Source of the DNA: Fredinandcohnia onubensis
GTDB taxonomy: Bacteria > Bacillota > Bacilli > Bacillales > Bacillaceae_L
DNA: 64,000 bases
Reading direction: 5' to 3'
NCBI RefSeq assembly: GCF_031181385.1
Contig: NZ_JAPSKV010000002.1
Coordinates: 124,001-188,000 of the forward strand
The translations under genes and the position numbers were made by a program. The notes below the pieces were generated by a model. It was not told the DNA's origin. It saw only the letters and a program-made list of their open reading frames with translations, and ran no database searches. This document shows, piece by piece, positions 1 to 9,090 of the stretch (the stretch's first letter is position 1; every line of letters starts with the position of its first letter).

Positions 1-886
1 GATAACCGCTTAAGGATACATCTACATTAACGATATTCGTTTCTACTAGATCTGGCTGGACTATTACGTTTTTACAGTTCTTAAGTAAACTTGCTAGAAT
101 TTGCGCATGCTGGTGGTCATCATTTAGTCTTTCAACTTCTTCTTGTAAAGCAAGTATACCAGCAGATGCCACAATACCAGCCTGACGCATCCCTCCCCCG
201 AGCAATTTTCTGACCTTCCTTGCACGTTTTATAAACTCCTTACTTCCACAAAGAAGTGAACCTATCGGTGCACTTAATCCTTTGGATAGACAAAACATAA
301 CGGAATCAACCGAAACCAGCAATTCTTTAACAGGAATCTTATAATGTGTTGCCACATTAAAAATTCTTGCACCATCCATATGTATATGAATGTTGTACTC
401 TTTTGCAAGTGAACATATCTCTTCAGTTTGTTGAACTGACATACATGTTCCACCTTTAAAATTATTAGAATTTTCTAAGCATAGTAGATTAATAGCCCTA
501 TCCTTAAAAATTGACTGTAAGTGTTTTTTATTAGGAAAACCTTTTTCATCTGTATCATAAAAGGTTGGTTTTAAACCAAAGTATTCATCCATAAATGGTG
601 ACTTTTCACTATAATAAATATGGTTATACTTACTAATAGCAACTGCATCTCCCCTTTGACAGTTAGTCACTAATGCAATAATATTTGCCATCGTACCACT
701 GTTACAGAATAATGATTCTTCCTTCCCTGTTATTCTTGCTGCCAAATCTTCTAATCTATTTATCGTTGGGTCTTCCCCTTTTCCCTCTTTACCCCATCTA
801 CCATCATCACCTACTACTGCTTTAAACATAGCCCTTCTCATTGATTCTGTTGGTTTTGTTAATGTGTCACTTCGTAAATCAATCAT
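1..886 (-). CDS. Threonine aldolase / beta-eliminating lyase family protein (3' end cut off by window)
   Basis: PLP enzyme of the low-specificity L-threonine aldolase family, expected to cleave threonine or allo-threonine to glycine and acetaldehyde. I translated it directly: the N-terminus reads MIDLRSDTLTKPTESMRRAM, the classical start of the family. GTMANIIAL, HMDGARIFN and the PLP-lysine segment CLSKGLSAPIGS follow. The ATG is at 886 with AGGGAT upstream. About 295 residues are visible and the C-terminus lies beyond position 1. It follows prpB after a 85-bp gap that contains a hairpin terminator, so it may be read at reduced level from the upstream operon. The exact substrate cannot be told; related beta-eliminating lyases act on other hydroxy- or thio-amino acids. 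Confidence 0.85.
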   Translation of the reverse strand, partial: MIDLRSDTLTKPTESMRRAMFKAVVGDDGRWGKEGKGEDPTINRLEDLAARITGKEESLFCNSGTMANIIALVTNCQRGDAVAISKYNHIYYSEKSPFMDEYFGLKPTFYDTDEKGFPNKKHLQSIFKDRAINLLCLENSNNFKGGTCMSVQQTEEICSLAKEYNIHIHMDGARIFNVATHYKIPVKELLVSVDSVMFCLSKGLSAPIGSLLCGSKEFIKRARKVRKLLGGGMRQAGIVASAGILALQEEVERLNDDHQHAQILASLLKNCKNVIVQPDLVETNIVNVDVSLSGY

Positions 887-918
887 GGATTTATCCCTAC
901 TTTATAGATTCTTAATCT

Positions 919-963
919 AAAAAAGAAAGTGAGGTAAACTTAAACTAAATTTCCCTCACTTTC
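919..963 (-). terminator. Hairpin terminator after prpB
   Basis: GAAAGTGAGG (925-934) pairs with CCTCACTTTC (954-963). Read on the minus strand it is followed by a run of T. It separates prpB from the aldolase-like gene. Confidence 0.7.
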
Positions 964-971
964 CTTATTCA

Positions 972-1877
972 TTACTTTTCAGATAATACTGTTTTTGCAA
1001 TCTCTGTATCTAATTTTTCGAAATCATAATAACTTATTGTTTCATATAAGTCTTTTCTTGTTTGCATTCTGTCAAGGAATTGCTTCTGAGTACCTGTGTT
1101 TTTAATTTCAGTATAAACATCTTCGACAGCCTTCGCAGCTACTCTAAGTGAGGTAACTGGATAAATCACCATGCTATAGCCAAATATTTCAAACTCATTC
1201 GCACTATAATAAGGTGTCTTCCCAAACTCTGTCATATTAGCGAGTAATGGCGACTTCACCAAACTCTTCACTTTATGAAACTCCTCTTCTGAAGTTAAAG
1301 CTTCTGGGAAAATTGCATCGGCTCCTGCTTCAATATAAAGGTTTGCTCTCTCAATCGCTCGTTCAATCCCCTCAACAGCAACTGCATCTGTTCTAGCAAT
1401 TACAATTAAAGATGGAGCAACTTCTTTTATAATTCTTATTTTTTGGGCCATGTCTTCTGGACTTACAAGCTTCTTCCCATTAAGGTGTCCACATTTTTTA
1501 GGTAGATCTTGGTCTTCAATTTGAACCGCAGCAACCTTTGCTTCAACCATTTCCCGTGCTGTTCTAGCTGCATTAAGAACCCCACCAAACCCTGTATCGA
1601 TATCCACTAAAAGTGGTAAGTTTGATGCACGAATTAAATCTTTAGCCCGAGATGCTATTTCCTCAGAGGTAACAATGCCTAAGTCCGGCAGTCCCCTGCT
1701 TGCGGTGTATGCTGCCCCAGACAAATACAAAGCTTCAAATCCCGCTTCTCTAGCTACAAGTGCACTTATTCCATCATGTGCACCTGGAATTTGCATGATT
1801 GCAGGGTCTTCCATTTTCTTACGAAAAGCCGAAGCTAGTTCTTCTTGGCTTCGTTCTTTTTCAACAATCCAAGCCAT
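972..1877 (-). CDS. prpB: Methylisocitrate lyase PrpB (isocitrate lyase/PEP mutase family)
   Basis: Cleaves 2-methylisocitrate to pyruvate and succinate in the cytoplasm, the last step of the 2-methylcitrate route. The 301-residue protein has the metal-binding segment DIDTGFGG (about residues 92-99), QIEDQ and the catalytic loop KKCGH (about 127-131). ARTDA, LANMTEFGKTP and the C-terminal GTQKQFLDRMQTR are typical of PrpB/YqiQ rather than of isocitrate lyase. I chose the ATG at 1877, not the upstream GTG at 1886, because GAGGTG lies 6 bases before it. It follows prpD by 22 bp in an operon with a tripartite carboxylate transporter. No methylcitrate synthase is nearby. Dimethylmalate lyase or another PEP-mutase-family lyase remains a less likely alternative. 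Confidence 0.88.
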   Translation of the reverse strand: MAWIVEKERSQEELASAFRKKMEDPAIMQIPGAHDGISALVAREAGFEALYLSGAAYTASRGLPDLGIVTSEEIASRAKDLIRASNLPLLVDIDTGFGGVLNAARTAREMVEAKVAAVQIEDQDLPKKCGHLNGKKLVSPEDMAQKIRIIKEVAPSLIVIARTDAVAVEGIERAIERANLYIEAGADAIFPEALTSEEEFHKVKSLVKSPLLANMTEFGKTPYYSANEFEIFGYSMVIYPVTSLRVAAKAVEDVYTEIKNTGTQKQFLDRMQTRKDLYETISYYDFEKLDTEIAKTVLSEK

Positions 1878-1899
1878 TTCTTTCACCTCATATAGTCTT

Positions 1900-3342
1900 T
1901 TAAATTACTAACTTCGACATAAAATCATTCACATTCGTCTTAGATAGTTTTTCTATGTCTGCACATATTTCATAGATTTCGTTTACTTGCTTTTGTGGGA
2001 ATCGTGTTTCTAGATTATTTACAAATTTTCTTTTTAATAATGGAATCCCTTCATCACGGCGGAAACGATGCCCAAGTGGATATTCTCTTTCAACATTCGC
2101 TGTAGATGTTCCATCTTTAAAGAAGATTTGAACCGCATTCGCAATAGATCTTTTATTTGGATCTAAATAATCTTTACTATATTGTTTATTTTCAACCACT
2201 TCCATTTTATCGCGTAATGAATCGACTCTTGGGTCTGTTGCTGTTTCTTCTTCATAATGGTCAGCATTAATTGTTCCATATAATAAACCAATCGCAGTTA
2301 TATATTGAATACAGTGATCTCGGTCAGCTGGATTGTGTAATGGTCCCGTTTTATCAATAATACGAATTGCTGATTCATGTGAAGTAATTACAATCTTATC
2401 AATGTCATCTAATCGATCAATAATTTGCGGGTGTAATTCAACTGCACATTCCGCTGCAGTTTGACCATGAAATTCAGCAGGATAAGAGATTTTAAATAGT
2501 ATATTTTCAACTACATAAGATTGCAATGGTCTTTCCAATGTAATCTGCTCTCCCCCAAACAGAACATCCTGGAATCCCCAGTTAGAAGCGGTAAGGGCTG
2601 TTTTATATCCCATTTCTCCATTCACAGCCATTAATGCAAGGCGAACAGCTCGGCTTGTTGCATCACCAGCAGCCCATGATTTACGTGAACCAGTATTAGG
2701 AAAATGACGATATGTTCGTAAACTTGAATTATCAATCCATGCGTTTGATAAGGCATTCATTACCTCTTCCTTAGATCCTCCAAGCATTGCCGTAACAACA
2801 GCAGTTGATGCAATTTTCACAAATAGAACATGGTCTAATCCCTTACGGTTTAAACTGTTCGTTAAAGCCAGGACACCTTGAATTTCGTGTGCCTTTACAA
2901 TCGCTTCGAGAACTGTGTCCATCTTAAGTGGATCTTTCCCCTCAGCAATATTTTTTCGGCTAATATAATCAGCAACAGCTAGAATTCCACCTAAGTTATC
3001 TGATGGATGTCCCCATTCAGCTGCTAGCCAAGTATCATTGTAATCCAACCAACGAATCGCACAACCGATATTAAAAGCTGCATGGACTGGATCTAACTCA
3101 AATTGGGTACCCGGTACTCTACTACCGTTTGGAACAACAGTACCTGGCACGATTGGCCCGAGGTGCTTCGTACACTCTGGATATCGAAGAGCCAAGAAGC
3201 CACATCCGAGTGTATCCATTAGTACATATTTCGCAGTTTCAATAGCTAATTCACTTTCGATAGGCTGATTTAACACATAATCTGCAATTTGTTCAATAAT
3301 TTCATCTGTCTTTAAATTTGGATTTGTTTTAATATCTAGCAT
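1900..3342 (-). CDS. prpD: MmgE/PrpD family 2-methylcitrate dehydratase
   Basis: Expected to dehydrate 2-methylcitrate to 2-methyl-cis-aconitate. Family membership is clear from the length (480 aa) and from conserved stretches such as the [17 protein letters not shown] region followed by [23 protein letters not shown] and [17 protein letters not shown]. The ATG at 3342 is preferred to the upstream TTG because AGGA lies 7 bases before it. It sits between tctA and prpB in one minus-strand run. The family also contains cis-aconitate decarboxylase and other carboxylate enzymes, so the substrate rests mainly on the neighbouring, more diagnostic PrpB. In B. subtilis the homologous gene mmgE lies beside a synthase gene that is absent here. 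Confidence 0.85.
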   Translation of the reverse strand: MLDIKTNPNLKTDEIIEQIADYVLNQPIESELAIETAKYVLMDTLGCGFLALRYPECTKHLGPIVPGTVVPNGSRVPGTQFELDPVHAAFNIGCAIRWLDYNDTWLAAEWGHPSDNLGGILAVADYISRKNIAEGKDPLKMDTVLEAIVKAHEIQGVLALTNSLNRKGLDHVLFVKIASTAVVTAMLGGSKEEVMNALSNAWIDNSSLRTYRHFPNTGSRKSWAAGDATSRAVRLALMAVNGEMGYKTALTASNWGFQDVLFGGEQITLERPLQSYVVENILFKISYPAEFHGQTAAECAVELHPQIIDRLDDIDKIVITSHESAIRIIDKTGPLHNPADRDHCIQYITAIGLLYGTINADHYEEETATDPRVDSLRDKMEVVENKQYSKDYLDPNKRSIANAVQIFFKDGTSTANVEREYPLGHRFRRDEGIPLLKRKFVNNLETRFPQKQVNEIYEICADIEKLSKTNVNDFMSKLVI

Positions 3343-3373
3343 AATCAATTCCTACTTTCATTCTTTATTTTGC

Positions 3374-4885
3374 TTATACGTTTTGGTCAATTGATGTGTC
3401 TATTTTATTTTTACTTTTTCTACTACGGAAAATTGGAACAATAAATGAAAGCGCAGCAACAATTAATAGAGCACATGAAATTGGATTCTCAATAAAGATT
3501 AGTAAACTTCCATCAGAAATGGTTAAAGCCTGACGAAGAGATTGCTCCATCATTCCACCTAGAATAAATGCTAATAACATTGGTGCAGCTGGAAACTTAA
3601 AATACGCCATAAAATAACCTAAAACTCCGAATATAACCAATAAAAATAAATCAAACGTTCTAAAGCTTATTCCATAAACACCGATTATACAGAATATAAC
3701 TACCAATGAAATAAGCATTGGACGTGGAATTTTCAATATTTTAGATATATATGGGATTAATGGTAGATTCAGAATTAAGAGAATCACATTCCCGATATAC
3801 ATACTAGCAATTACACCCCAAAACACATCTGGATGATCATTCATTAATAGTGGACCTGGTTGTACACCTAGTACAATTAACGCCCCAAGCATAACAGCAG
3901 TTGTACCTGATCCAGGGATCCCTAAGCTAAGTAGAGGTACGAAGGCACCACTAGACGCACCATTATTCGCAGCTTCAGGTGCTGCTAATCCAACAATTGA
4001 CCCCTTTCCAAACTCTTGAGGTTTTTTGGAGAGCTTTTTTTCTGAAATATAACTTAAGAAGGATGCAATAGTTCCTCCCGCACCAGGTAAAACCCCGATT
4101 AAAAAGCCCATTACTGACTGTCTTCCCATTGGTGCAGCCATTTCTTTATATTCTTGCTTTGATAAACGAAGACTTCCAAGTTTGCTAGAATAATTTCCAC
4201 TTTCTTTACGTTCAAATATTAGTGAACTTACTTCAGCTAAAGCAAATAACCCCAAAGCAATGACTAGAAAGTCTATTCCTTCTAGTAAATTAACATTGCC
4301 AAATGTAAAGCGAGTTGTTCCAGTTTGACCATCTATGCCTATTGTTGCCACAATAAATCCTAGTGTTGCTGATATTAATGCTTTTACCGTTGAACCTTCA
4401 GAAAAGCTCGATACCGTCATTAGCCCCATAAGCATTAAGGCAAAATATTCAGTAGGACCAAATGAAATGGCTACATTTGCAAGTACAGGAGCAAAAAGTG
4501 TTAATAAAACAACACTTATTGTACCACCAACAAACGATGCAATCGCAGCAATGGCTAATGCCTTACCAGCCTTCCCCTGTTTCGCTAGAGGATATCCATC
4601 AAAGGTTGTTGGTACAGACATTGATTCACCAGGCGCATTTAAGAGGATTGAAGATGCAGCCCCACCATAAGCAGCTCCGTAGTACACTCCAGCCATTAAC
4701 AATAACGCCATAGCTGGATCCATACCATATGTAATTGGTATCATTACAGCAATTGCTGTTATTGGTCCCAAGCCTGGGATCATTCCGATTAATGTTCCTA
4801 CTACTGCTCCAAGGAAAACAAAAAGCAATCCCTGCAGACTTAATGCAACCTTAAAGCCAGTAATTATTCCATCAAATACATCCAT
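3374..4885 (-). CDS. tctA: Tripartite tricarboxylate transporter, large membrane subunit TctA
   Basis: Large integral membrane subunit of a TctCBA secondary importer, which uses a high-affinity extracytoplasmic receptor and an ion gradient to take up carboxylates. The 503-aa protein is almost entirely hydrophobic, with roughly a dozen membrane segments. It carries the two family glycine/proline loops, IPGLGPITAIAVMIP (about 36-50) and GVLPGAGGTIASFLSYISEK. GGGGAAGCA precedes the ATG. It is preceded by tctB (15-bp gap) and followed by prpD (31 bp), which links the transported acid to PrpD/PrpB chemistry. TctA sequences alone do not reveal whether citrate, methylcitrate or another acid is carried. 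Confidence 0.92.
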   Translation of the reverse strand: MDVFDGIITGFKVALSLQGLLFVFLGAVVGTLIGMIPGLGPITAIAVMIPITYGMDPAMALLLMAGVYYGAAYGGAASSILLNAPGESMSVPTTFDGYPLAKQGKAGKALAIAAIASFVGGTISVVLLTLFAPVLANVAISFGPTEYFALMLMGLMTVSSFSEGSTVKALISATLGFIVATIGIDGQTGTTRFTFGNVNLLEGIDFLVIALGLFALAEVSSLIFERKESGNYSSKLGSLRLSKQEYKEMAAPMGRQSVMGFLIGVLPGAGGTIASFLSYISEKKLSKKPQEFGKGSIVGLAAPEAANNGASSGAFVPLLSLGIPGSGTTAVMLGALIVLGVQPGPLLMNDHPDVFWGVIASMYIGNVILLILNLPLIPYISKILKIPRPMLISLVVIFCIIGVYGISFRTFDLFLLVIFGVLGYFMAYFKFPAAPMLLAFILGGMMEQSLRQALTISDGSLLIFIENPISCALLIVAALSFIVPIFRSRKSKNKIDTSIDQNV

Positions 4886-4900
4886 TGTGCTTCCCCCTTT

Positions 4901-5350
4901 CTAGAAAGGCAGTATACCTTGTGGTAGTGAAATTTGTAAGAATTTGCTGAATAAAAAGTAAATGACTAGAGGGATCGCTAGAGAAACGATTACATTGCTT
5001 TTCCACTTCTTATATCCCAAAAACCATGAATTTCCAAAAATAAAGATTGCCGTCGTTAATATAAACCCTAAAAATTCAAGAAGAATTATAAATAGGAGCA
5101 CAAACCCAAGGACTGTGAGAATTACTCTGTTCTCACTATTTGGAATTTTTGTCTTACCTTGCAAATGGTTGTCTTTTTGAAAATAGAGTAGAATTGATAG
5201 GAATAATAAAATAAAACCTAAAGTAATAGGGATTGCATCTGAATCAACCGGAACATAAGGATATTCTGGTAAACCGAAAGCTAACACTAAGTAACCAATT
5301 GATACTAATGCCAGAATAAGTGATATTTTTTTATTTACAGTATTTAACAT
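4901..5350 (-). CDS. tctB: Tripartite tricarboxylate transporter, small membrane subunit TctB
   Basis: Small membrane partner of TctA. The 149-residue protein has about four hydrophobic helices, including an N-terminal segment ISLILALVSIGYLVLAFGL and a central ILTVLGFVLLFIILLEFLGF, the usual TctB pattern. The ATG at 5350 is chosen over an upstream codon because AAAGGTGG lies just before it; the longer form would start inside the tctC/tctB hairpin. TctB proteins are poorly conserved, so the call rests largely on size, topology and position between tctC and tctA. Confidence 0.85.
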   Translation of the reverse strand: MLNTVNKKISLILALVSIGYLVLAFGLPEYPYVPVDSDAIPITLGFILLFLSILLYFQKDNHLQGKTKIPNSENRVILTVLGFVLLFIILLEFLGFILTTAIFIFGNSWFLGYKKWKSNVIVSLAIPLVIYFLFSKFLQISLPQGILPF

Positions 5351-5370
5351 ATGTACACCACCTTTATTAA

Positions 5371-5404
5371 AAGGAGCCAATGACTTGAATCGTTGGCTCC
5401 TCTC
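5371..5404 (-). terminator. Intercistronic hairpin/partial terminator between tctC and tctB
   Basis: GGAGCCA and TGGCTCC (about 5373-5400) pair. On the minus strand the hairpin is followed by TTTTAAT and then by the tctB ribosome-binding site. The position fits partial termination that leaves more receptor than membrane subunits. Confidence 0.65.
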
Positions 5405-5414
5405 GTGAAAATTC

Positions 5415-6458
5415 TTATTTTCCTATTCCAAGTTCATCAAGAAGTGCTTTCATAGATTCATTTTCTTCAGTTAGGAATTGCTTGTATTCTTCGTGATTCA
5501 TATACATTGGGGCCCATCCATATTGCTTGCGAATGTCTGCCCATGCATCTGATTCACTTAATTCTTTGAATTTTTGTTCGTAGTATTTCACTGCAGCTGG
5601 GTCCATTTCAGGTGGCCCAAAGAAACCTCTCCAGTTTACAAAAGTTGCGTCAATACCTTGTTCTAATACAGTTGGGAAGTCTTCTAATACTTCACCTTCT
5701 AAGCGTTCTTCTGAAGTAACACCTAGGACCTTAATTTTCCCAGCCTTAACCTGTTCAATGGTTTCAGCTACCCCTGTAGAAAAAACTTCTACACTTCCAT
5801 TTAAAAGCTGTGTAAGAGCTCCACCATCTTGGTCAGATACAAATTTTACTTTTTTAATGTCTACACCAGCAGCCTTTGCTACTTTAATAAATTGAATATG
5901 GTCCATACTTCCTGGTGAAGAAGCACCTACTACTGAAATGCTTGAAGGATCTTTTTTCATGTCTTCAAATAATTCATTCAGATTATTCCACTTTGCATCT
6001 GCACGAACAGCAATGGCAGCGTAATCAGCAATGACGTTGGCAATTGGAGTAAAATCTTCAAAATCAAATTCAGATTGTCCATTAAGTGGCACTAATAACA
6101 TAGGCGGTGAATTTACGAATAGGTTGTATGGGCTATCCTTTTGTGCATGGATGTATGCCCAAGCAACTGCGCCCCCACCTCCAGGCTTATTAACTACCCC
6201 TATACCTTGATCAATAATCTTTTCATCTTCAAAAACTTTTGCAGCCATACGTGCAGTTGTATCCCAACCGCCACCTGCTCCAGCTGGCGCCACAATTTCA
6301 ATTGGTTTTTCTGGTTCCCAGCTTTCCGCTGATGCTTTTTCACCAGATTTTTCTGACTGCTTTCCTTTATCATCTGAGTTATTTGAAGTTGAGCTGTTGG
6401 AACAAGCTACTACAAATAACACCAAAAGGATCGAAAAAATTGATAGTACTTTCTTCAT
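5415..6458 (-). CDS. tctC: Tripartite tricarboxylate transporter substrate-binding lipoprotein TctC
   Basis: Extracytoplasmic solute receptor of the TctC/Bug family. The 347-aa protein starts with a lipoprotein signal (hydrophobic residues 5-17, lipobox VVAC, then an S/N/D-rich linker). The family segment PIEIVAPAGAGGGWDTTAR follows, then VVNKPGGGG (the carboxylate-binding loops), GGALTQLLNGSVEV, and FFGPPEMDP near the C-terminus. GGAGGGGG precedes the ATG. It is the first gene of the operon, and a perfect cre box and AT-rich direct repeats lie upstream. The ligand is unknown; the co-transcribed PrpD and PrpB suggest methylcitrate or a related tricarboxylate. Confidence 0.92.
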   Translation of the reverse strand: MKKVLSIFSILLVLFVVACSNSSTSNNSDDKGKQSEKSGEKASAESWEPEKPIEIVAPAGAGGGWDTTARMAAKVFEDEKIIDQGIGVVNKPGGGGAVAWAYIHAQKDSPYNLFVNSPPMLLVPLNGQSEFDFEDFTPIANVIADYAAIAVRADAKWNNLNELFEDMKKDPSSISVVGASSPGSMDHIQFIKVAKAAGVDIKKVKFVSDQDGGALTQLLNGSVEVFSTGVAETIEQVKAGKIKVLGVTSEERLEGEVLEDFPTVLEQGIDATFVNWRGFFGPPEMDPAAVKYYEQKFKELSESDAWADIRKQYGWAPMYMNHEEYKQFLTEENESMKALLDELGIGK

Positions 6459-6538
6459 AGAATCCCCCTCCTATTTTCAAAACATTAAAGGTGATACAAT
6501 TCCTTTAATATAGAAATCATATATAACATCTTCTAAGT

Positions 6539-6552
6539 TGTAACCGTTTTCA
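6539..6552. promoter_or_regulatory. Candidate cre (CcpA) site upstream of tctC
   Basis: TGTAACCGTTTTCA matches the Bacillus cre consensus TGWAANCGNTNWCA at every constrained position, on both strands. It lies about 80-95 bp upstream of the tctC start, so carbon catabolite control of the tct-prp operon is likely. Confidence 0.6.
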
Positions 6553-6579
6553 ATTTAATGAATTTATTGTCTTTTTTAA

Positions 6580-6620
6580 ACATTTTGTTCATTTTGTTCA
6601 CATATCCTTCACATTTGTTC
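6580..6620. promoter_or_regulatory. Direct repeats upstream of tctC, possible response-regulator site
   Basis: Four near-repeats run head to tail: ACATTTTGTTC, ATTTTGTTC, ACATATCCTTC, ACATTTGTTC. Period is about 10-11 bp, one helical turn. They lie between the tctC promoter region and the end of the two-component operon. Binding by the adjacent CitT-like regulator is my inference. Confidence 0.4.
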
Positions 6621-6630
6621 TGCTACTAAT

Positions 6631-6670
6631 AAAAATAAAAAAGAACCTAGTGATTGTACCCTAGGTTCTT
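6631..6670 (-). terminator. Terminator of the two-component operon
   Basis: AAGAACCTAG (6641-6650) pairs with CTAGGTTCTT (6661-6670), with a T-rich tail on the minus strand. It insulates the regulator genes from tctC. Confidence 0.8.
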
Positions 6671-6691
6671 AATTAAGATTTCCTTTTTCAT

Positions 6692-7402
6692 TTAGAGTGT
6701 TTTGTCTTTATGTACTAATGATAGAATCCGATACTTTCTCTCCGGTCTACCTACGATTCCATATTCCAGTTCTGCTGTAGCCTTACCTGTAGAAATAATA
6801 TACTCTAGATATCGTCTAGCAGTTGTTCTAGAGGCACCCATTTTCTCTCCCATTTCTTCTGCAGAAATACCTTCTACAACTGTTTTCATAATGTCAATTA
6901 CCTTTTGTAAAGTTAAAGGATCGATGCCTTTTGGCATATCTTCATTTTGTTTGACTGTTGTTTGTGTGTTCCCGAAAATCGAGTCAATTACATGTTGATT
7001 AATTTCTGATTCAGCATCCAATAACTGTCTTCGCTTTTTATAATTTTCAAGTGTTGAAATAAATCTATCAAGCGTAACAGGCTTTATGATGTAGTCAATA
7101 ACTCCATTCCTTAATGACCGTTCAACTAATTCTTTTTCAGTAGATGCAGTAATCATAATGACATCGATGTGTGGAAAGTCCCTTCTAATAATTGGAAGCA
7201 AATCTGTTCCAAGTTGATCTTGCATATAAATGTCGAGGAGCAATAAATCAATTTTTTCTTTTTCTAATAGTTTAAGAGTTTCTTCTCCCGTCAATATTTT
7301 ACCAACTACTTGAACGCCTTCAATTTTCATAAGAAACCTTTCATGTATTGATGCAACTCTGAAATCATCTTCAGCAATCGCAGCTCGAATCACATAATTC
7401 AC
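6692..7402 (-). CDS. CitT/DctR-type response regulator
   Basis: DNA-binding response regulator of the CitB subfamily that controls carboxylate uptake genes. The 236-aa protein has an N-terminal receiver domain (about 1-122) with the acidic pair EDD near residue 11, the phospho-acceptor Asp in LLLLDIYMQD (about residue 57) and the Lys in YIIKPVT. A linker leads to a C-terminal helix-turn-helix (about 170-232) with ISAEEMGEKMGASRTTARRY, and GIVGRPERKYRI is typical of CitT/DctR. It starts 3 bp after the sensor kinase stop. The target is most likely the tct-prp operon immediately downstream, by analogy with citST-citM and dctSR-dctP in B. subtilis. Confidence 0.9.
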   Translation of the reverse strand: MNYVIRAAIAEDDFRVASIHERFLMKIEGVQVVGKILTGEETLKLLEKEKIDLLLLDIYMQDQLGTDLLPIIRRDFPHIDVIMITASTEKELVERSLRNGVIDYIIKPVTLDRFISTLENYKKRRQLLDAESEINQHVIDSIFGNTQTTVKQNEDMPKGIDPLTLQKVIDIMKTVVEGISAEEMGEKMGASRTTARRYLEYIISTGKATAELEYGIVGRPERKYRILSLVHKDKTL

Positions 7403-7405
7403 CCC

Positions 7406-8995
7406 TTAGTTGATATTTTTCATTTCCTTTGGAATAAAGATTGAAAAAACGGCTCCCCCACCTTTAACATTGTTTATCTCAATTGTCCCATTTAATTCAG
7501 TAACAGCCTGCTTTACACTCGGTAAACCAAAGCCTCTATTTTCTCCGCTTTTAGTTGAGAATCCCTTTGAAAAAATGTCAGTTTTTTTTTCAAAATTGAT
7601 GCCACTTCCTGAATCTGCTACCTCAAAAACAATTTCATTTCCAATATCTGTTGTGAAGAAAGAAACCTCTTTTTTACCATTGGTTTTCATTACTTCTTCA
7701 AATGCGTTGTCTATAATATTTCCTAAAATTGTAATAAGCTTTGATAAGTCAACATGTTTTGGAAGTGGTTTCAAAAAACTATTCGGGTCAATTGTAAAGA
7801 TTATCTTATGCTCCGATGCTTTTCCAATTTTACCAAGTAATATTGCTTGAACCTTATGATCATGTATCTGTTCAAATAGAATTCTACTTTGGAATTGTTG
7901 ATTAGATGATTCCTTTTGAATGAAATCAATTGCCTCTTGATACTCACCTAACTGGAGTAAACCTGACAAAGCATACAACTTATTTGTAAATTCATGTGTC
8001 TGTGCTCTTAAATCCTCAGAATACTTACGGACCTCGGAAAGAGTATTTACCATTTTAGTTATTTCTGTTTTATCTCTAAAACTTGCAACGACTCCTACAA
8101 TCCTAGCTTTTTCAATGATCGGTGTCCGATTAACAATTACTACTCTATCCTTTAATATCATTTCCCGATCGGTTTCAAGCATTCCTGACTGTAAAACCCT
8201 ATACATTTCAGTATTTGGAATCACATTCTCGATTGGTTGATTAATAGAGTCATATGCTATTCCTAGAATATTTTTTGCGGTATTGTTCATTAATGTTATT
8301 TTACCATACTCATCAACAGCGATTATTCCTTCTTTTATAGAGTATAAAATAGCATTTCGCTCTCTATATAAAGAAGCAATCTCGTGTGGCTCAAGCCCTA
8401 AAATATCTTTACGGATATTTTTTGCTAAAAGTATTCCTCCACCAATCCCAAGAATTAAGACGAAAAAGGCAATCATACTATATTTAATTAATCTATCTGA
8501 GATTACTGCGCGTACATCCTCTTGCATGAAGCCAACCGATACAATACCGATGATATCCCCATCCTTATCAATAATAGGAGCTTTTCCACGCAAAGATGGG
8601 CCTAAAGAACCGATAGCTTTTGATGTATAATACTCACCATAAATTAAAGCTTTATCATTATCCCCACCAACCATCTTTTTTCCAATTTTCCATTCCTGTG
8701 GGTGCGAATAACGTATGCTATCCTTATTTCCTACAATGATAAATTCTGCCCCTACTTCTTCTCGTATTTGCTCTACTATAGGTTGGATTACTCCTGCAGG
8801 ATTTTTCAATTCAAATGCTTTTTGGATCTCTGGCATAAATGAAACCGTTGTGGCAACCTGTAGAGCAAGTTGACCCATATTTTGTTCAGTTTGTTTAGAC
8901 TCAAAATACGAAAAGATAACTGTTAAAAATACAGTTACAAATAATAGCAACGATATGATAAGTACAAGAAGTTTAGTTTGTAATGAGACTCTCAT
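7406..8995 (-). CDS. CitS/DcuS-type sensor histidine kinase
   Basis: Membrane sensor for extracellular di- or tricarboxylates. The 529-aa protein has a first membrane helix (about 8-29), an extracytoplasmic single-Cache domain (about 35-170), and a second helix (about 173-193). A cytoplasmic PAS domain (about 210-310) contains GIIAVDEYGKITLMN. The phospho-acceptor His lies in AQTHEFTNKLY, with N box ILGNIIDNAFEEV, G box DSGSGINF and GFGLPSVKQAV. It is transcribed with the CitT-like regulator. Cache-domain substitutions might reveal whether it senses citrate or methylcitrate, but I cannot read this from sequence alone. Confidence 0.92.
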   Translation of the reverse strand: MRVSLQTKLLVLIISLLLFVTVFLTVIFSYFESKQTEQNMGQLALQVATTVSFMPEIQKAFELKNPAGVIQPIVEQIREEVGAEFIIVGNKDSIRYSHPQEWKIGKKMVGGDNDKALIYGEYYTSKAIGSLGPSLRGKAPIIDKDGDIIGIVSVGFMQEDVRAVISDRLIKYSMIAFFVLILGIGGGILLAKNIRKDILGLEPHEIASLYRERNAILYSIKEGIIAVDEYGKITLMNNTAKNILGIAYDSINQPIENVIPNTEMYRVLQSGMLETDREMILKDRVVIVNRTPIIEKARIVGVVASFRDKTEITKMVNTLSEVRKYSEDLRAQTHEFTNKLYALSGLLQLGEYQEAIDFIQKESSNQQFQSRILFEQIHDHKVQAILLGKIGKASEHKIIFTIDPNSFLKPLPKHVDLSKLITILGNIIDNAFEEVMKTNGKKEVSFFTTDIGNEIVFEVADSGSGINFEKKTDIFSKGFSTKSGENRGFGLPSVKQAVTELNGTIEINNVKGGGAVFSIFIPKEMKNIN

Positions 8996-9090
8996 GATGG
9001 GTACATCCCCTTAATTAGAAATAGGGCCTTATCCTCATTTTATGCTGAATAGTCAGAATAAATCAAGAACATTGGTTAACTATTTTTAGA

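Noticed and set aside
4335-4670. Plus-strand frames opposite tctA and many similar opposite-strand frames
   Set aside because: They lie fully inside well-supported genes on the other strand and show no family features.
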